Of a stretch of DNA of 64,000 nt, positions 39,682-49,831 are shown piece after piece. Source of the DNA: an uncultured Rhodospirillaceae bacterium (GTDB taxonomy: Bacteria > Pseudomonadota > Alphaproteobacteria > Rhodospirillales > Magnetospirillaceae); assembly GCA_903901915.1 (NCBI GenBank), contig CAIUSV010000067.1:1-64000 (forward strand). Direction: 5' to 3'. The notes under the pieces were generated by a model. The model made no database searches and was not told the origin of the DNA. It saw only the letters and a program-made list of their open reading frames with translations. Positions within the stretch are counted from its first letter, which is position 1. Every line of letters starts with the position of its first letter. A program made the translations under genes and the position numbers.

Positions 39682-40595
39682 GCACCCCGCCCTTCCCGTT
39701 CACCGCCTATCTCGCCGCCGCCGGCTTCGAGGCCGATCTGCGCGCCGAGCTGGGCGACGTCGCCGCCGAGCATGGCCGGCTTATGCTGGCCCCAGGTCCG
39801 GCGCGGCCCGTCGCCTGGGCGCAAAACATCTGGGTCGAGCCGATACGTATCGCCGCCGGCTCCATCGGCGAGGCCGCCAAGGCGTTGCGCGCCATCCAGC
39901 GCAACTGGTGGCCTTACGAATTCCACCTGCACCGCCGCACCGCCCTGCTGGCCGACAAATTGCCCAAGGTGTCGGCCAAGCCGCTGGTGTTCGGCCAGCC
40001 GATGCCGACGGCGCCGCTGGGCTCGTTCGCCTGGCTGGACGAAAACACCGTTCTGGCCGCCGCGCGCTGCTCCAGCCCGTTTCCCAACGGCGAGGCGGCG
40101 TTCGTCGAGGACCGCCAGGCGCCGCCCAACCGGGCCTATCTCAAACTGTGGGAGGCGCTGACACTGGCGGGAACCATGCCGAAGCCGGGCCAGCGCTGCC
40201 TCGACCTGGGCGCCAGTCCGGGCGGCTGGACCTGGGTGCTGGCGGGAACCGGCGCCGAGGTGATCAGCGTCGACAAGGCGCCGCTGGCCCCGGCCATCGC
40301 CGCGCTGCCCACTGTGGACTACCGCCAGGCCAGCGCCTTCGGCCTTGATCCCAACGCCGTCGGCGCGGTGGACTGGCTGTGTTCGGACGTCATCTGCTAC
40401 CCCGAGCGGCTGTGGCGGCTGGTGGAACGGTGGCGGCAATCGGGGCTGGCGCGCAATTTCATCTGCACCTTGAAGTTCCAGGGCGAGACCGACTTCGTCA
40501 CCGCGCGCCTGTTCGCCGCCGTCCCCGGCTCACGCCTGCTCCACCTGTCACACAACAAGCACGAACTGACCTGGATGCTGATCGGCGGCGGATGA
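39678..40595 (+). CDS. FtsJ-like rRNA 2'-O-methyltransferase, RlmM-like
   Basis: A 305-residue protein with an N-terminal RNA-binding part (about 1-155) and a Rossmann methyltransferase domain: RCLDLGASPGGWTWVLAGTGAEVISVDKAPL (motif I and following strand), VDWLCSDVICYPERLW and the catalytic lysine region NFICTLKFQG. This two-part layout resembles RlmM, which modifies C2498 of 23S rRNA, though it is shorter than the E. coli enzyme and lacks a full THUMP domain as far as I can see. Translated with the LPS genes through an ATGA overlap, though functionally unrelated. Confidence 0.8.
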   Translation: MSTPPFPFTAYLAAAGFEADLRAELGDVAAEHGRLMLAPGPARPVAWAQNIWVEPIRIAAGSIGEAAKALRAIQRNWWPYEFHLHRRTALLADKLPKVSAKPLVFGQPMPTAPLGSFAWLDENTVLAAARCSSPFPNGEAAFVEDRQAPPNRAYLKLWEALTLAGTMPKPGQRCLDLGASPGGWTWVLAGTGAEVISVDKAPLAPAIAALPTVDYRQASAFGLDPNAVGAVDWLCSDVICYPERLWRLVERWRQSGLARNFICTLKFQGETDFVTARLFAAVPGSRLLHLSHNKHELTWMLIGGG

Positions 40596-40688
40596 CCACG
40601 CCAACCCATGGCCAGTCCCCTTGCCTGTTGACCGCCCAGGGAGTAAATCAGTAGATCCTGTCAATGGGGTGTCGGTTTCGGGGGTTTC

Positions 40689-41795
40689 ATGTCCGTAGCA
40701 ACGCTTCCACCGCCTGTCGAGATCGACACGGATACAAAAAAGGCGGTGATCGAGGGGCTGAAGAAGGTGCTGGGCATCTTTCAGCAGGCCGGATTGATGG
40801 ATGGGGCCATCGTCTACCAGCAGATCATCTCCGACCCCCATGTGCTGCAAGCCTTCATCAAGGTGTTCCAGGACAACCGCGCCATGGCCGACACGGTGGT
40901 GCGTCCCCGCACCGGCAAGGAACCGGTGCGCGACGACACAATCGCGCTGGTGTGCGGCGTTTCGCTGGCCCAGATCCAGCAACTGCTGGTGCGCACCTGC
41001 GCCAAGAAGATTTTCGAGGCCGACAAGCCGATGGAGACCGTCACCGAGACCGTCACCAAGAAAAGCATGTTCGGCCTTATCAAGAAGACCGAACAGATCG
41101 AGCGACTGAGCGTCGATCCGGTGGAAGAGCGCAAGGTCCGCGAGTTGTCGCGCTACATCGCCTTCGGCTGGCAGTTGCCGTTGCTGGAAGCCTACCGCAC
41201 CATGCTGAGCTATCCGCAGATCATCGAGATCGGCGAAGACATCGTCGCCCTGTCCACGGTCGAGAAGATCGAGGCGGTATCCAGGTTCGAGCCGGACAAG
41301 CTGAAGAAGGTCAGGGCGGCGGTGGGCGCGGCCGATTTCGGGGCGATCCTCGCCGACCGGCCCCAAGCCATCGGCGGCATCTCGGTGTGGAACCGTGATA
41401 TGTACGAGTTCTACCGCAAGATTCTGGGCGACCATGCCTGGGCCTTCTTCGCGCGCGACTCCTCGTTCTTCAACGTCTGCGCCGCACTCGACAAATCGGT
41501 GGCCAAGATTTTCGGCGATGTCTTGTGCTACATCGCCGCCGAGAACCTGGCCGAAATCCAGCGCCTCAACATCGACAAGGTCGAGGTGATGGTCTCCTCG
41601 CTGAAATCCGCCTTTGGCGACCGGCTGCCGCAGGTCCTGTCGATCCCGTCCTTCGCCAAGGACATCCTGCGCAAGGTGGTGGACAACCTGATCCATACCA
41701 GCCAGGAGAAGGACAAGCTGATGATGGCCTTCTCGCTGACGTGCAAGGCGATGGTCCCCGCCGTGGACGAGTGGCTGGCCACTCTTCAGCGCTGA
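40689..41795 (+). CDS. Unrecognised cytoplasmic protein
   Basis: A 368-residue protein I cannot assign. It has no signal peptide or membrane helix. It is rich in helix-forming segments (KKAVIEGLKKVLGIFQQAGLMDG; DILRKVVDNLIHTSQEKDKLMMAFSLTCKAMVPAV). Cysteines are scattered (LVCGVSL, RTCAKK, NVCAALD, DVLCYIA) and do not form a metal motif. Codon use is like the core genes. The next gene, a nucleoside transporter, starts on its stop codon (TGATG), so the two share an operon and might share a process. Confidence 0.65.
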   Translation: MSVATLPPPVEIDTDTKKAVIEGLKKVLGIFQQAGLMDGAIVYQQIISDPHVLQAFIKVFQDNRAMADTVVRPRTGKEPVRDDTIALVCGVSLAQIQQLLVRTCAKKIFEADKPMETVTETVTKKSMFGLIKKTEQIERLSVDPVEERKVRELSRYIAFGWQLPLLEAYRTMLSYPQIIEIGEDIVALSTVEKIEAVSRFEPDKLKKVRAAVGAADFGAILADRPQAIGGISVWNRDMYEFYRKILGDHAWAFFARDSSFFNVCAALDKSVAKIFGDVLCYIAAENLAEIQRLNIDKVEVMVSSLKSAFGDRLPQVLSIPSFAKDILRKVVDNLIHTSQEKDKLMMAFSLTCKAMVPAVDEWLATLQR

Positions 41796-43048
41796 TGTCC
41801 GCCGCCTCGGCCGCGCAGAGCCTTGCCGGCATCGCCGGCCTGATCCTGCTGGCGGTGGCGGCTTCGGAACGCCGCCGTCAGGTGTCGTGGCGGGTGATCC
41901 CCGCCGGACTCGCCATTCAGGTGCTGGTGGCACTGCTGCTGCTCAAGGTTCCCGCCGCCAAGCCGCTGTTCCTGGCGCTCAATCATGCGGTGGAGGCGCT
42001 GCAATCGGCCACCCGCGCCGGCACCTCGTTCGTGTTCGGCTATGTGGGCGGCGGCCCGGCGCCGTGGACGGCAACCGATCCCGCCGCCGGTTTCGTGCTG
42101 GGCTTCCAGGCGCTGCCGCTGGTGCTGCTGATGAGCGCGCTGTCGGCGCTGCTGTATCATTGGCGCATCCTGCCGACGGTGGTGCGGGCCGCCTCGCGGC
42201 TGCTGGAGCGCAGCATGGGGGTCGGTGGTGCCGTCGGGGTGTCGGCCTCGGCCACCGCCTTCCTCGGCATGATCGAGGCGCCGCTGCTGATTCGCCCCTA
42301 TCTCGGCCTGCTGTCGCGCGGCGAGCTGTTCCTGGTGATGACCGCCGGCATGTCCACCATCGCCGGGACGGTGATGGTGCTGTACGCCACCTTCCTGAAC
42401 GGCGTCATCCCCGATCCCATCGGCCATCTGCTGACCGCGTCGCTGATATCGGTGCCGGCGGCGATCATGGTGGGCAAGATCATGGTTCCCGACGATTCCC
42501 GCACCGGGGCCGCCCAACTGGGGCCCGCCCATTCCTACGAAGGGTCCATGGACGCGGTGGTCCGGGGCACCCTGGACGGGGTCCGGCTGCTGGTGGGCAT
42601 CGTCGCCATGCTGGTGGTGCTGGTGGCCCTGGTCGGGCTGGCCAATTCGGTGCTGCACCTGCTGCCGACTGTGGGCGACGCGCCGGTGACGCTGCAACGG
42701 CTGCTGGGGTGGGTGATGGCGCCGGTGGCATGGATGATGGGGATTCCCTCGGCCGAAATGGTCACCGCCGGCGCCCTGATGGGAACCAAGACGGTGCTGA
42801 ACGAATTGCTGGCCTACCTGGAACTGGCGCATCTGCCGCCCGAGGCGCTCAGCCTGCGATCACGCCTGATCATGACCTACGGGCTGTGCGGTTTCGCCAA
42901 TCTGGGATCGCTGGGCATTCTCATCACCGGGCTGTCGGTGATGGCGCCCGAGCGCCGGGCCGAGATCGTCGCCCTGGGCGGACGTTCGATCGTATCGGGA
43001 ACGCTGGCAAGCTGCCTGACCGGCGCCGTGGTGGGCTTATTGATTTGA
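41795..43048 (+). CDS. Concentrative nucleoside transporter family (CNT/NupC-like)
   Basis: A 417-residue inner-membrane protein with about ten hydrophobic segments. The central block MGVGGAVGVSASATAFLGMIEAPLLIRPYLGLLSRGELFLVMTAGMSTIAGTVMVLYA follows the CNT core pattern (re-entrant loop, EAPL, SEL-F-VMT-GM-TIAG). The C-terminal TYGLCGFANLGSLGILITGLSVMAPERR also matches. Probably a proton- or sodium-driven nucleoside importer, although the canonical Q-S-E-N motif is replaced by LGMIEAP, so substrate range is uncertain. Confidence 0.85.
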   Translation: MSAASAAQSLAGIAGLILLAVAASERRRQVSWRVIPAGLAIQVLVALLLLKVPAAKPLFLALNHAVEALQSATRAGTSFVFGYVGGGPAPWTATDPAAGFVLGFQALPLVLLMSALSALLYHWRILPTVVRAASRLLERSMGVGGAVGVSASATAFLGMIEAPLLIRPYLGLLSRGELFLVMTAGMSTIAGTVMVLYATFLNGVIPDPIGHLLTASLISVPAAIMVGKIMVPDDSRTGAAQLGPAHSYEGSMDAVVRGTLDGVRLLVGIVAMLVVLVALVGLANSVLHLLPTVGDAPVTLQRLLGWVMAPVAWMMGIPSAEMVTAGALMGTKTVLNELLAYLELAHLPPEALSLRSRLIMTYGLCGFANLGSLGILITGLSVMAPERRAEIVALGGRSIVSGTLASCLTGAVVGLLI

Positions 43049-43121
43049 GTGAAGCGGTTTCTTACCTATCGGTTTGCCGAGCGTTTACAATAGCCATGGG
43101 ATGTAGCATCGTCTTCGGGTC

Positions 43122-46100
43122 ATGATCGTCGGCACGGACACAACCAGATTACTGATCATCGAGGACAACCCTGGCGACCAGCGGTTGATCGAGATTGAAT
43201 TGGCTGATGCCGGGTTGGGCTGGACCACCCGGTGCTGCTCGACCCTGGGCGAGGCGCGGAAGTTGGCGCCGTTCGGGGATTTCGACTGCGTACTGTCCGA
43301 TCTCGGCCTGCCCGACGCCTCGGGGATCGAATCGGTGCTGAAGCTGAAGGCTTGGGCGCCCGACAAGGCCCTGGTGGTGCTGACCAACCTGGACGACGAG
43401 CGGGTGGCGCAGGAAGCCATTCGCGCCGGTGCCCAGGATTACATCGTCAAATCCGATGCCGGCCTGACCCTGCTGCCCCGCGTCATCCGCCACGCCATCG
43501 AGCGTCAGCAGGCGCAGACCGCGCTGGAGGCATCGCGCCGCACCACCCAGGGCCTGCTCGACGCCAGCCACGACGTTGCCCTGCTGCTGGATTCCGAAGG
43601 CCGCATCCTGACGCTGAACGCGGAGGCGGAACAGTATCTCGGCCACCCCGCCGACCTGCTGATCGGCCAGTCGATCTTCCAGTTCATGTCGGAAACCCTG
43701 GCGGCCCATCGCCGCGGTTACCTTACCAAAGCGTTGGAAAGCCGCCGCACCGTCGAGTTCGAGGATACCGACGGCCTGCACTGGTTCGCCAACCGCCTGC
43801 TGGCGGTGGCCGGGACCGAGCCGGGCGAACACCGCTGCGCCATGTTCTCGCGCGATATCACCACCCAGCGCGCCGTCGCCGCCAAATTGGCCGAGGCCAA
43901 GGAGGAAGCCGATCTGGCCAACCGGGCCAAGACCGAGTTCATGGGCCGGATGAGCCACGACATCCGCACCCCGTTGAACGACGTCATCGGCTTTGCCGAG
44001 ATGATCTCCAGCGAAATGCTGGGGCCGTTGAGCCAGGGCGGTTATCGCGATTACGCCGAATCCATCCTTAATTCCGGCAGCCAGATTCTCAAGCTGATCG
44101 ATCGCATCACCGATGTATCCATGCTGGAATCGGCCCTGCTGCGCGATCAGGCGTCGTACCGCGATCTGGTGGAACTGTCGCCCGACCTGATCTGCGTCTG
44201 CGTCCAGGGCGTGATCCAGCGCATCAACGCCGCCGGACTGGGCATGCTGCGGGCGCCGTCGGCCAGTTCGTGCGAAGGCAAGCCGTTCGTCGAATTCCTC
44301 CATCCCGACTACCGCGCCATGTTCGACGGCGGCCTGGAGACCCTGTACGAAGAGGGCCATCCGCTGCCGGTCAAGGTGGTGACGTTCGCCGGCCGGGTCC
44401 GCGACGTCGAACTGTCGGCGGTACCGCTCCGGCGCGAAGGTCCCAACGCCACCTTGCTGGTTGGTCGCGACACCACGGAAGTCACCGCCGCCATGCGGGC
44501 GGTGGCGGCGCGCGAACACCGCATCCGCGCCATCATGGATACGGTACTGGACGGCATCATCACCATCGATGAGGACGGCACCATTCTGAACGCCAATCTG
44601 TCGGTCGAACGGATCTTTGGCTATTCGCTGTCCGAGGTGGTGGGTGCCAATGTCTCGATCCTGATGCCCGATCCCGACAGCAGCCGCCACGACGGCTATA
44701 TCCACAACTACCTGGCGACCGGAATCGGGTCCATCATCGGCGTCGGCCGCGAGGTCATCGCCAAACGCAAGGACGGAACCCAGTTTCCCGTTCACCTGTC
44801 CATCGCCGAGTTGCGGGTCGAAAAGCGTCGCCTGTTCACCGGGACCATCCGCGATCTGACCGAGAACAAGCAACTTGCCCAACGGGTCGCCTATCTGGCC
44901 AATCACGATCCGCTGACCGATCTGCCCAATCGCTCGCTGCTGACCGACCGGCTGGTCCAGGCGGTTGCCGCCGCCCGCACCGCCAGCCAGCTTGTGGCGG
45001 TGGTGACGGTGGATCTGGACGGCTTTACCACCATCAATGATTCCATGGGCCACGACACCGGCAACGCCCTGCTGCGCGAGACGGCGCGGCGGCTGGCCCA
45101 GGCGGTGGGAAACGTCGGCACCGCTTCGCGGCTGGCGGGCGACGAGTTCGCCGTGGTGCTGCCGCAGCTTGGGGACCTCGATGCGGTCACCGGCGCGGTC
45201 GAACATATCCGCGATGTCCTCAACAAGCCTTATGCGGTGCATGGCGCCGAACTGACCATACCGGCGGACATGGGCGTCTCGGTGTTTCCCCGCGACAGCG
45301 AGGAAGCGGTGGACCTGCTGCGCAATGCCGAGATGGCGCTGCACTCGGTCAAGCGCAAGGTGGACGAGAGGCTGGGCTTCTTCGATGCCGCCATGTCCTT
45401 CGCGGTGACCGAACGCATGACGCTGGAGCGTTCGATCAAGGACGCCCTCAAGGCCGACGAGTTCGAGTTGTTCTTCCAGCCGCAGGTCCGGCTCGATGAT
45501 TATTCCCTGGTGGGCGCCGAGGCGCTGATCCGCTGGCGCCATCCCGAACTCGGCATCATCGCCCCGGACAAGTTCATTCCGGTGGCCGAGGAAACCGGCC
45601 TGATCGTGCCGATGGGGACCTGGGTATTGCAGTCGGCCTGTCGCCATCTGCGCCTGTGGAACGACATGGGAATTACCGACCTGCGCATGGGGGTCAACAT
45701 TTCGGGGCGGCAATTCCGCGAACAGGATCTGCCCGATATCGTCGCCGATGCCATCGCCGATGTGAACGTCGATCCCACTCAACTCGACCTCGAGCTGACC
45801 GAAAGCATGCTGATGGCCGACGGCGAGGGTACGCTGCGGATGTTGCGCGCGCTGGCCAATCTGGGGGTGACGCTGTCCATCGACGATTTCGGCACCGGCT
45901 ATTCGTCGCTGGCCTATCTCAAGCGCTTTCCGGTCAACACCGTGAAGATCGACCGCGCCTTCGTCCGCGATCTCGACCAGGACGAGGACGACAGGATGAT
46001 CGCCAACGCCATCATCTCCCTGGCTCATTCCCTGTCATTGCGCACCATCGCCGAAGGCGTGGAATCCGAGGCGCAGGCAGCCTTCCTCGCCCGCCACGGC

Positions 46101-46226
46101 TGCGACGAGATTCAGGGCTACCTGATCGGCCGACCGGTCCCCGCCACCGAATTCACCGCGTTCGTCACCAGCTATAACGCCCGCCGGACCGGACGCCCAC
46201 CGGCCCTCAGCACCGAACAGCTTTAA
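43122..46226 (+). CDS. REC-PAS-HisKA-PAS-PAS-GGDEF-EAL signalling protein with FixL-like haem PAS
   Basis: A 1034-residue cytoplasmic protein. Receiver 1-125 (phospho-Asp60, Lys110). PAS1 about 140-245. HisKA-like helix pair about 255-335 with His279 (MSHDIRTPL) but no ATPase domain. PAS2 about 345-455. PAS3 about 465-580 is strikingly FixL-like: His523 (RHDGYI) aligns with the haem ligand His200 of Bradyrhizobium FixL, Arg543 (IGVGREV) with Arg220, Ile538 with Ile215, and Leu559/Ile561 with Leu236/Ile238. GGDEF about 585-750 has AGDEF (672-676). EAL about 765-1015 has EALIRWRHP, DDFGTGYSSL and QGYLIGRP. Probably an oxygen-responsive c-di-GMP enzyme. Confidence 0.92.
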   Translation: MIVGTDTTRLLIIEDNPGDQRLIEIELADAGLGWTTRCCSTLGEARKLAPFGDFDCVLSDLGLPDASGIESVLKLKAWAPDKALVVLTNLDDERVAQEAIRAGAQDYIVKSDAGLTLLPRVIRHAIERQQAQTALEASRRTTQGLLDASHDVALLLDSEGRILTLNAEAEQYLGHPADLLIGQSIFQFMSETLAAHRRGYLTKALESRRTVEFEDTDGLHWFANRLLAVAGTEPGEHRCAMFSRDITTQRAVAAKLAEAKEEADLANRAKTEFMGRMSHDIRTPLNDVIGFAEMISSEMLGPLSQGGYRDYAESILNSGSQILKLIDRITDVSMLESALLRDQASYRDLVELSPDLICVCVQGVIQRINAAGLGMLRAPSASSCEGKPFVEFLHPDYRAMFDGGLETLYEEGHPLPVKVVTFAGRVRDVELSAVPLRREGPNATLLVGRDTTEVTAAMRAVAAREHRIRAIMDTVLDGIITIDEDGTILNANLSVERIFGYSLSEVVGANVSILMPDPDSSRHDGYIHNYLATGIGSIIGVGREVIAKRKDGTQFPVHLSIAELRVEKRRLFTGTIRDLTENKQLAQRVAYLANHDPLTDLPNRSLLTDRLVQAVAAARTASQLVAVVTVDLDGFTTINDSMGHDTGNALLRETARRLAQAVGNVGTASRLAGDEFAVVLPQLGDLDAVTGAVEHIRDVLNKPYAVHGAELTIPADMGVSVFPRDSEEAVDLLRNAEMALHSVKRKVDERLGFFDAAMSFAVTERMTLERSIKDALKADEFELFFQPQVRLDDYSLVGAEALIRWRHPELGIIAPDKFIPVAEETGLIVPMGTWVLQSACRHLRLWNDMGITDLRMGVNISGRQFREQDLPDIVADAIADVNVDPTQLDLELTESMLMADGEGTLRMLRALANLGVTLSIDDFGTGYSSLAYLKRFPVNTVKIDRAFVRDLDQDEDDRMIANAIISLAHSLSLRTIAEGVESEAQAAFLARHGCDEIQGYLIGRPVPATEFTAFVTSYNARRTGRPPALSTEQL

Positions 46227-46238
46227 GAGGAATATTGC

Positions 46239-46610
46239 ATGACGGGGACCGTCGTCATCGTCGAGGACAACGCGATGAACATGAAGCTCCTGGAACAGGC
46301 GCTCAGTATCGCCGGCTACCACACCGTGAAATCAACCGATGGCGACGGCTTGGTCGAACTGACTGCCGGGGCCGGAGCGGCGGTGATCCTGATGGACATC
46401 CAGTTGCCCAAGTATTCCGGCATTGACCTGCTGAAGCTGCTGCGGGCCGACCCGCGCACCAGCGAGGTGCCGGTGGTGGCGGTAACCGCCTTCGCCGATC
46501 CCGATTCCGTCGCCGGCTTCCTCGAGGAAGGCTTCAACCAAGTCATCACCAAGCCGATCTCGATCCGCAAGCTGCTGGACGAGGTGGCCCGCTACTGCGC
46601 CGCCGCATAG
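46239..46610 (+). CDS. Single-domain response regulator, DivK-like
   Basis: A 123-residue stand-alone receiver: acidic pair Glu9/Asp10, phospho-acceptor Asp53 (ILMDIQLP), Thr83 (VTAFA) and Lys105 (TKPI). No output domain. N-terminal VEDNAMNMKLLEQAL and the D-I-Q-L-P-K-Y-S-G stretch are typical of DivK-type regulators, which relay phosphate or bind kinases. It starts 12 bases after the REC-GGDEF-EAL gene with AAGAGGAAT as ribosome site, so it is probably its partner, possibly through the orphan His279. Confidence 0.93.
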   Translation: MTGTVVIVEDNAMNMKLLEQALSIAGYHTVKSTDGDGLVELTAGAGAAVILMDIQLPKYSGIDLLKLLRADPRTSEVPVVAVTAFADPDSVAGFLEEGFNQVITKPISIRKLLDEVARYCAAA

Positions 46611-46660
46611 TGGAAAAAATCTAACATTTGCGTCCCAGGAAAATGTTAGATTTGTTTCCA
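46611..46660. terminator. Long inverted repeat after the DivK-like gene
   Basis: A stem of 19 bp with one bulged base begins right after the stop codon: arms 46611-46629 and 46641-46660 (core AAATCTAACATTT/AAATGTTAGATTT), 11-base loop. There is no trailing T-run, but A/T-rich arms and position suggest a transcript end. It could also be the relic of an inserted repeat. Confidence 0.5.
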
Positions 46661-46676
46661 CAATTCAATCGGCCCA

Positions 46677-46815
46677 CTAGAGTGCTTCAGCTTCAAGCTG
46701 AAGCACTCTAGAATTCTGATTGTAAGAAAAAGCTGCGCTTTTTCATGGCTCACACGCCGCTCTGGCTCAAGAGTTTCCCGATTTTCCGATTCAGCTTAAA
46801 TGCGGGAAACTCTAG
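46677..46815 (-). repeat. 139-bp three-hairpin intergenic repeat, copy B
   Basis: Inverted copy of 23127-23265, same length, about 95% identical by eye. CTAG at both ends. Perfect 17-bp palindrome arms 46677-46693 and 46695-46711; GAAAAAGC/GCTTTTTC at 46726-46733 and 46737-46744; AGAGTTTCCCG at 46770-46780 with its complement at 46803-46813. Substitutions fall in loops or spacers, and all three stems are intact. Confidence 0.85.
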
Positions 46816-46835
46816 GTTTGTTCAGCCAGACCCGC

Positions 46836-47867
46836 TCAGTGGGCGGCGTATTGCTTCTCGACGTCGCGGATCAGCTCGATCCCCTGGATCATCTCGGTCA
46901 TCATGAAATCCGCGCGTTTGATCGGCCCGCCCGATTGCGGATGCGGAAACATCTTGGCGAAGGCGCTCATCTTGACCGTCAGGCCGCAAAGCGCGGCACC
47001 GATGGTGACGTGATAGCGCTCGATCATGGTCTTCACCGCGCGGAACTCGTCCTGGGTGATGTTCTCCCACATCTCGCGGGTGCGCTTGTCGAACACCTCC
47101 AACCGGCCGGTGATGGAGGCGCTCATCGAGTTGATCACCTCCTCGATCAGGTCGCAGGACTTCATCAGATTGACGTTCTGCTTGAGCTGAAAGTGGGTGC
47201 GGATAGGAGCCAGCGCCTGTACGCAGGCGGTGAAATACGGCTCCAGCCGGTCGAGGCAGTGACGGAAATAGCTGAGCGACATGAAGGTGTCGCCGTAATC
47301 CTCGAGGAAGCGCGGCACGTCGAAGATATCGATATTGAGGCTTTGCGCCATGGTCTCCAGGCGCTGACGCGCCTTCTTGACGTCGGGGTCGCGAAACAGC
47401 TTCAGCAGATCGTCGTAGGTCTCGATATTCACCGCCTCGTCGGCATAGATCATCTTCATCAGCGGGCGGGTGAACATGATCATGTAGCGCGTCAGTTCCG
47501 CCGCCTTCTGGGGCGACAGCTTCAATGCCGCGTAGTCGTTGACCGGAATGCCGTGTTCGCGCAGCGAGATCCGCAGGGAATAGACGTCATAGCTGGGCAG
47601 CAGCGCCAGACGGCGCAGGATGCCCAGGTCGGGATGAACCTGATCCACCGGCCAGCCGAACATCGAGGGCAGCGCCTCGACCTCGACCTGTCCCGACCCG
47701 GTCTGGACGTCACTGAAAATCTCGACGGCGCTGCGCAGGCGCACGTTCTTGATCAACCGCGCCGCCTGCAACGCCGGGGTCTGCAACGGTATGATCGACA
47801 GCGGCAGCACGAACATGGAATCCATGTCGCTGTCATTGATCGGTTTAAGTTCGTCGTCTTCAGCCAT
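46836..47867 (-). CDS. Unrecognised cytoplasmic protein
   Basis: A 343-residue helical protein of no family I can name. No signal peptide or transmembrane segment. It begins with an acidic stretch (MAEDDELKPINDSDMDSM). Helical blocks such as RYMIMFTRPLMKMIYADEAVN, FLEEYGDTF-like FLEDYGDTFMSLSYFRHCLDRL and RTREMWENITQDEFRAVKTMIERYHVTIGAALCGL suggest an all-helical fold. In size and style it resembles the unknown protein at 40689-41795, though I see no convincing alignment. The MarR-type gene lies 42 bases upstream on the same strand. Confidence 0.65.
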   Translation of the reverse strand: MAEDDELKPINDSDMDSMFVLPLSIIPLQTPALQAARLIKNVRLRSAVEIFSDVQTGSGQVEVEALPSMFGWPVDQVHPDLGILRRLALLPSYDVYSLRISLREHGIPVNDYAALKLSPQKAAELTRYMIMFTRPLMKMIYADEAVNIETYDDLLKLFRDPDVKKARQRLETMAQSLNIDIFDVPRFLEDYGDTFMSLSYFRHCLDRLEPYFTACVQALAPIRTHFQLKQNVNLMKSCDLIEEVINSMSASITGRLEVFDKRTREMWENITQDEFRAVKTMIERYHVTIGAALCGLTVKMSAFAKMFPHPQSGGPIKRADFMMTEMIQGIELIRDVEKQYAAH

Positions 47868-47909
47868 TCAGACGGCACCCCCAGCCGTTGCGCCCATGAA
47901 ACGAACCGC

Positions 47910-48275
47910 CTAGCCCGACGACTTGACTTCGGCGGAGTTGACGGCCGCGGAAACGATGATATCGCCAAACTCGCGCAGGAACACCGATCCCTTGACCGTG
48001 CGCTGGATCAGCACCGAGCGGCGATCCTGTTCATCCACCTTGCGCTTGACCAGACCGAACTCGGTCAGACGATCCAGCGCCCGGGTGATGGCGGGCTTCG
48101 AGACGTTCAGCGTCGCCGCCAGCCCACGCACGGTATGGGGCGGTGGCGTCAGGTAGACCGTCAGAACCAGCGCCATCTGCCGCGCGGAAAGGTCGGGGGC
48201 ATCCCTGCGGACGCTCTCGACGATCGCCCCGCGCCAGAGGTCGAGCGCCTGCACGGCCTTGAGATCCACACCCAT
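47910..48275 (-). CDS. MarR-family winged-helix regulator
   Basis: A 121-residue protein (ATG 48275; an in-frame GTG one codon and TTG two codons upstream are alternatives). The winged helix spans about 30-100: LSARQMALVLTVYLTP, recognition helix LNVSKPAITRALDRLTEFGLVKR, wing VDEQDRRSVLIQRTVKG. The dimerisation helices are shorter than in typical MarR proteins. Likely a ligand-responsive repressor; its target may be its own operon with the 343-residue gene downstream. Confidence 0.8.
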   Translation of the reverse strand: MGVDLKAVQALDLWRGAIVESVRRDAPDLSARQMALVLTVYLTPPPHTVRGLAATLNVSKPAITRALDRLTEFGLVKRKVDEQDRRSVLIQRTVKGSVFLREFGDIIVSAAVNSAEVKSSG

Positions 48276-48361
48276 CACCAACCCATTCGTTGCGACGACG
48301 AAATCTTTCTATCCGAGGCGGAGGCCTACGGCAATGGCCGTGATCACTTTCCCACAATTTG

Positions 48362-49798
<1,437 letters not shown>

Positions 49799-49831
49799 GA
49801 TGCCTCACCCTCAACACAAGGTGGTCGCGCC

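Noticed and set aside
43149-46028. 959-codon open frame on the minus strand
   Set aside because: Antisense shadow of the REC-PAS-GGDEF-EAL gene.
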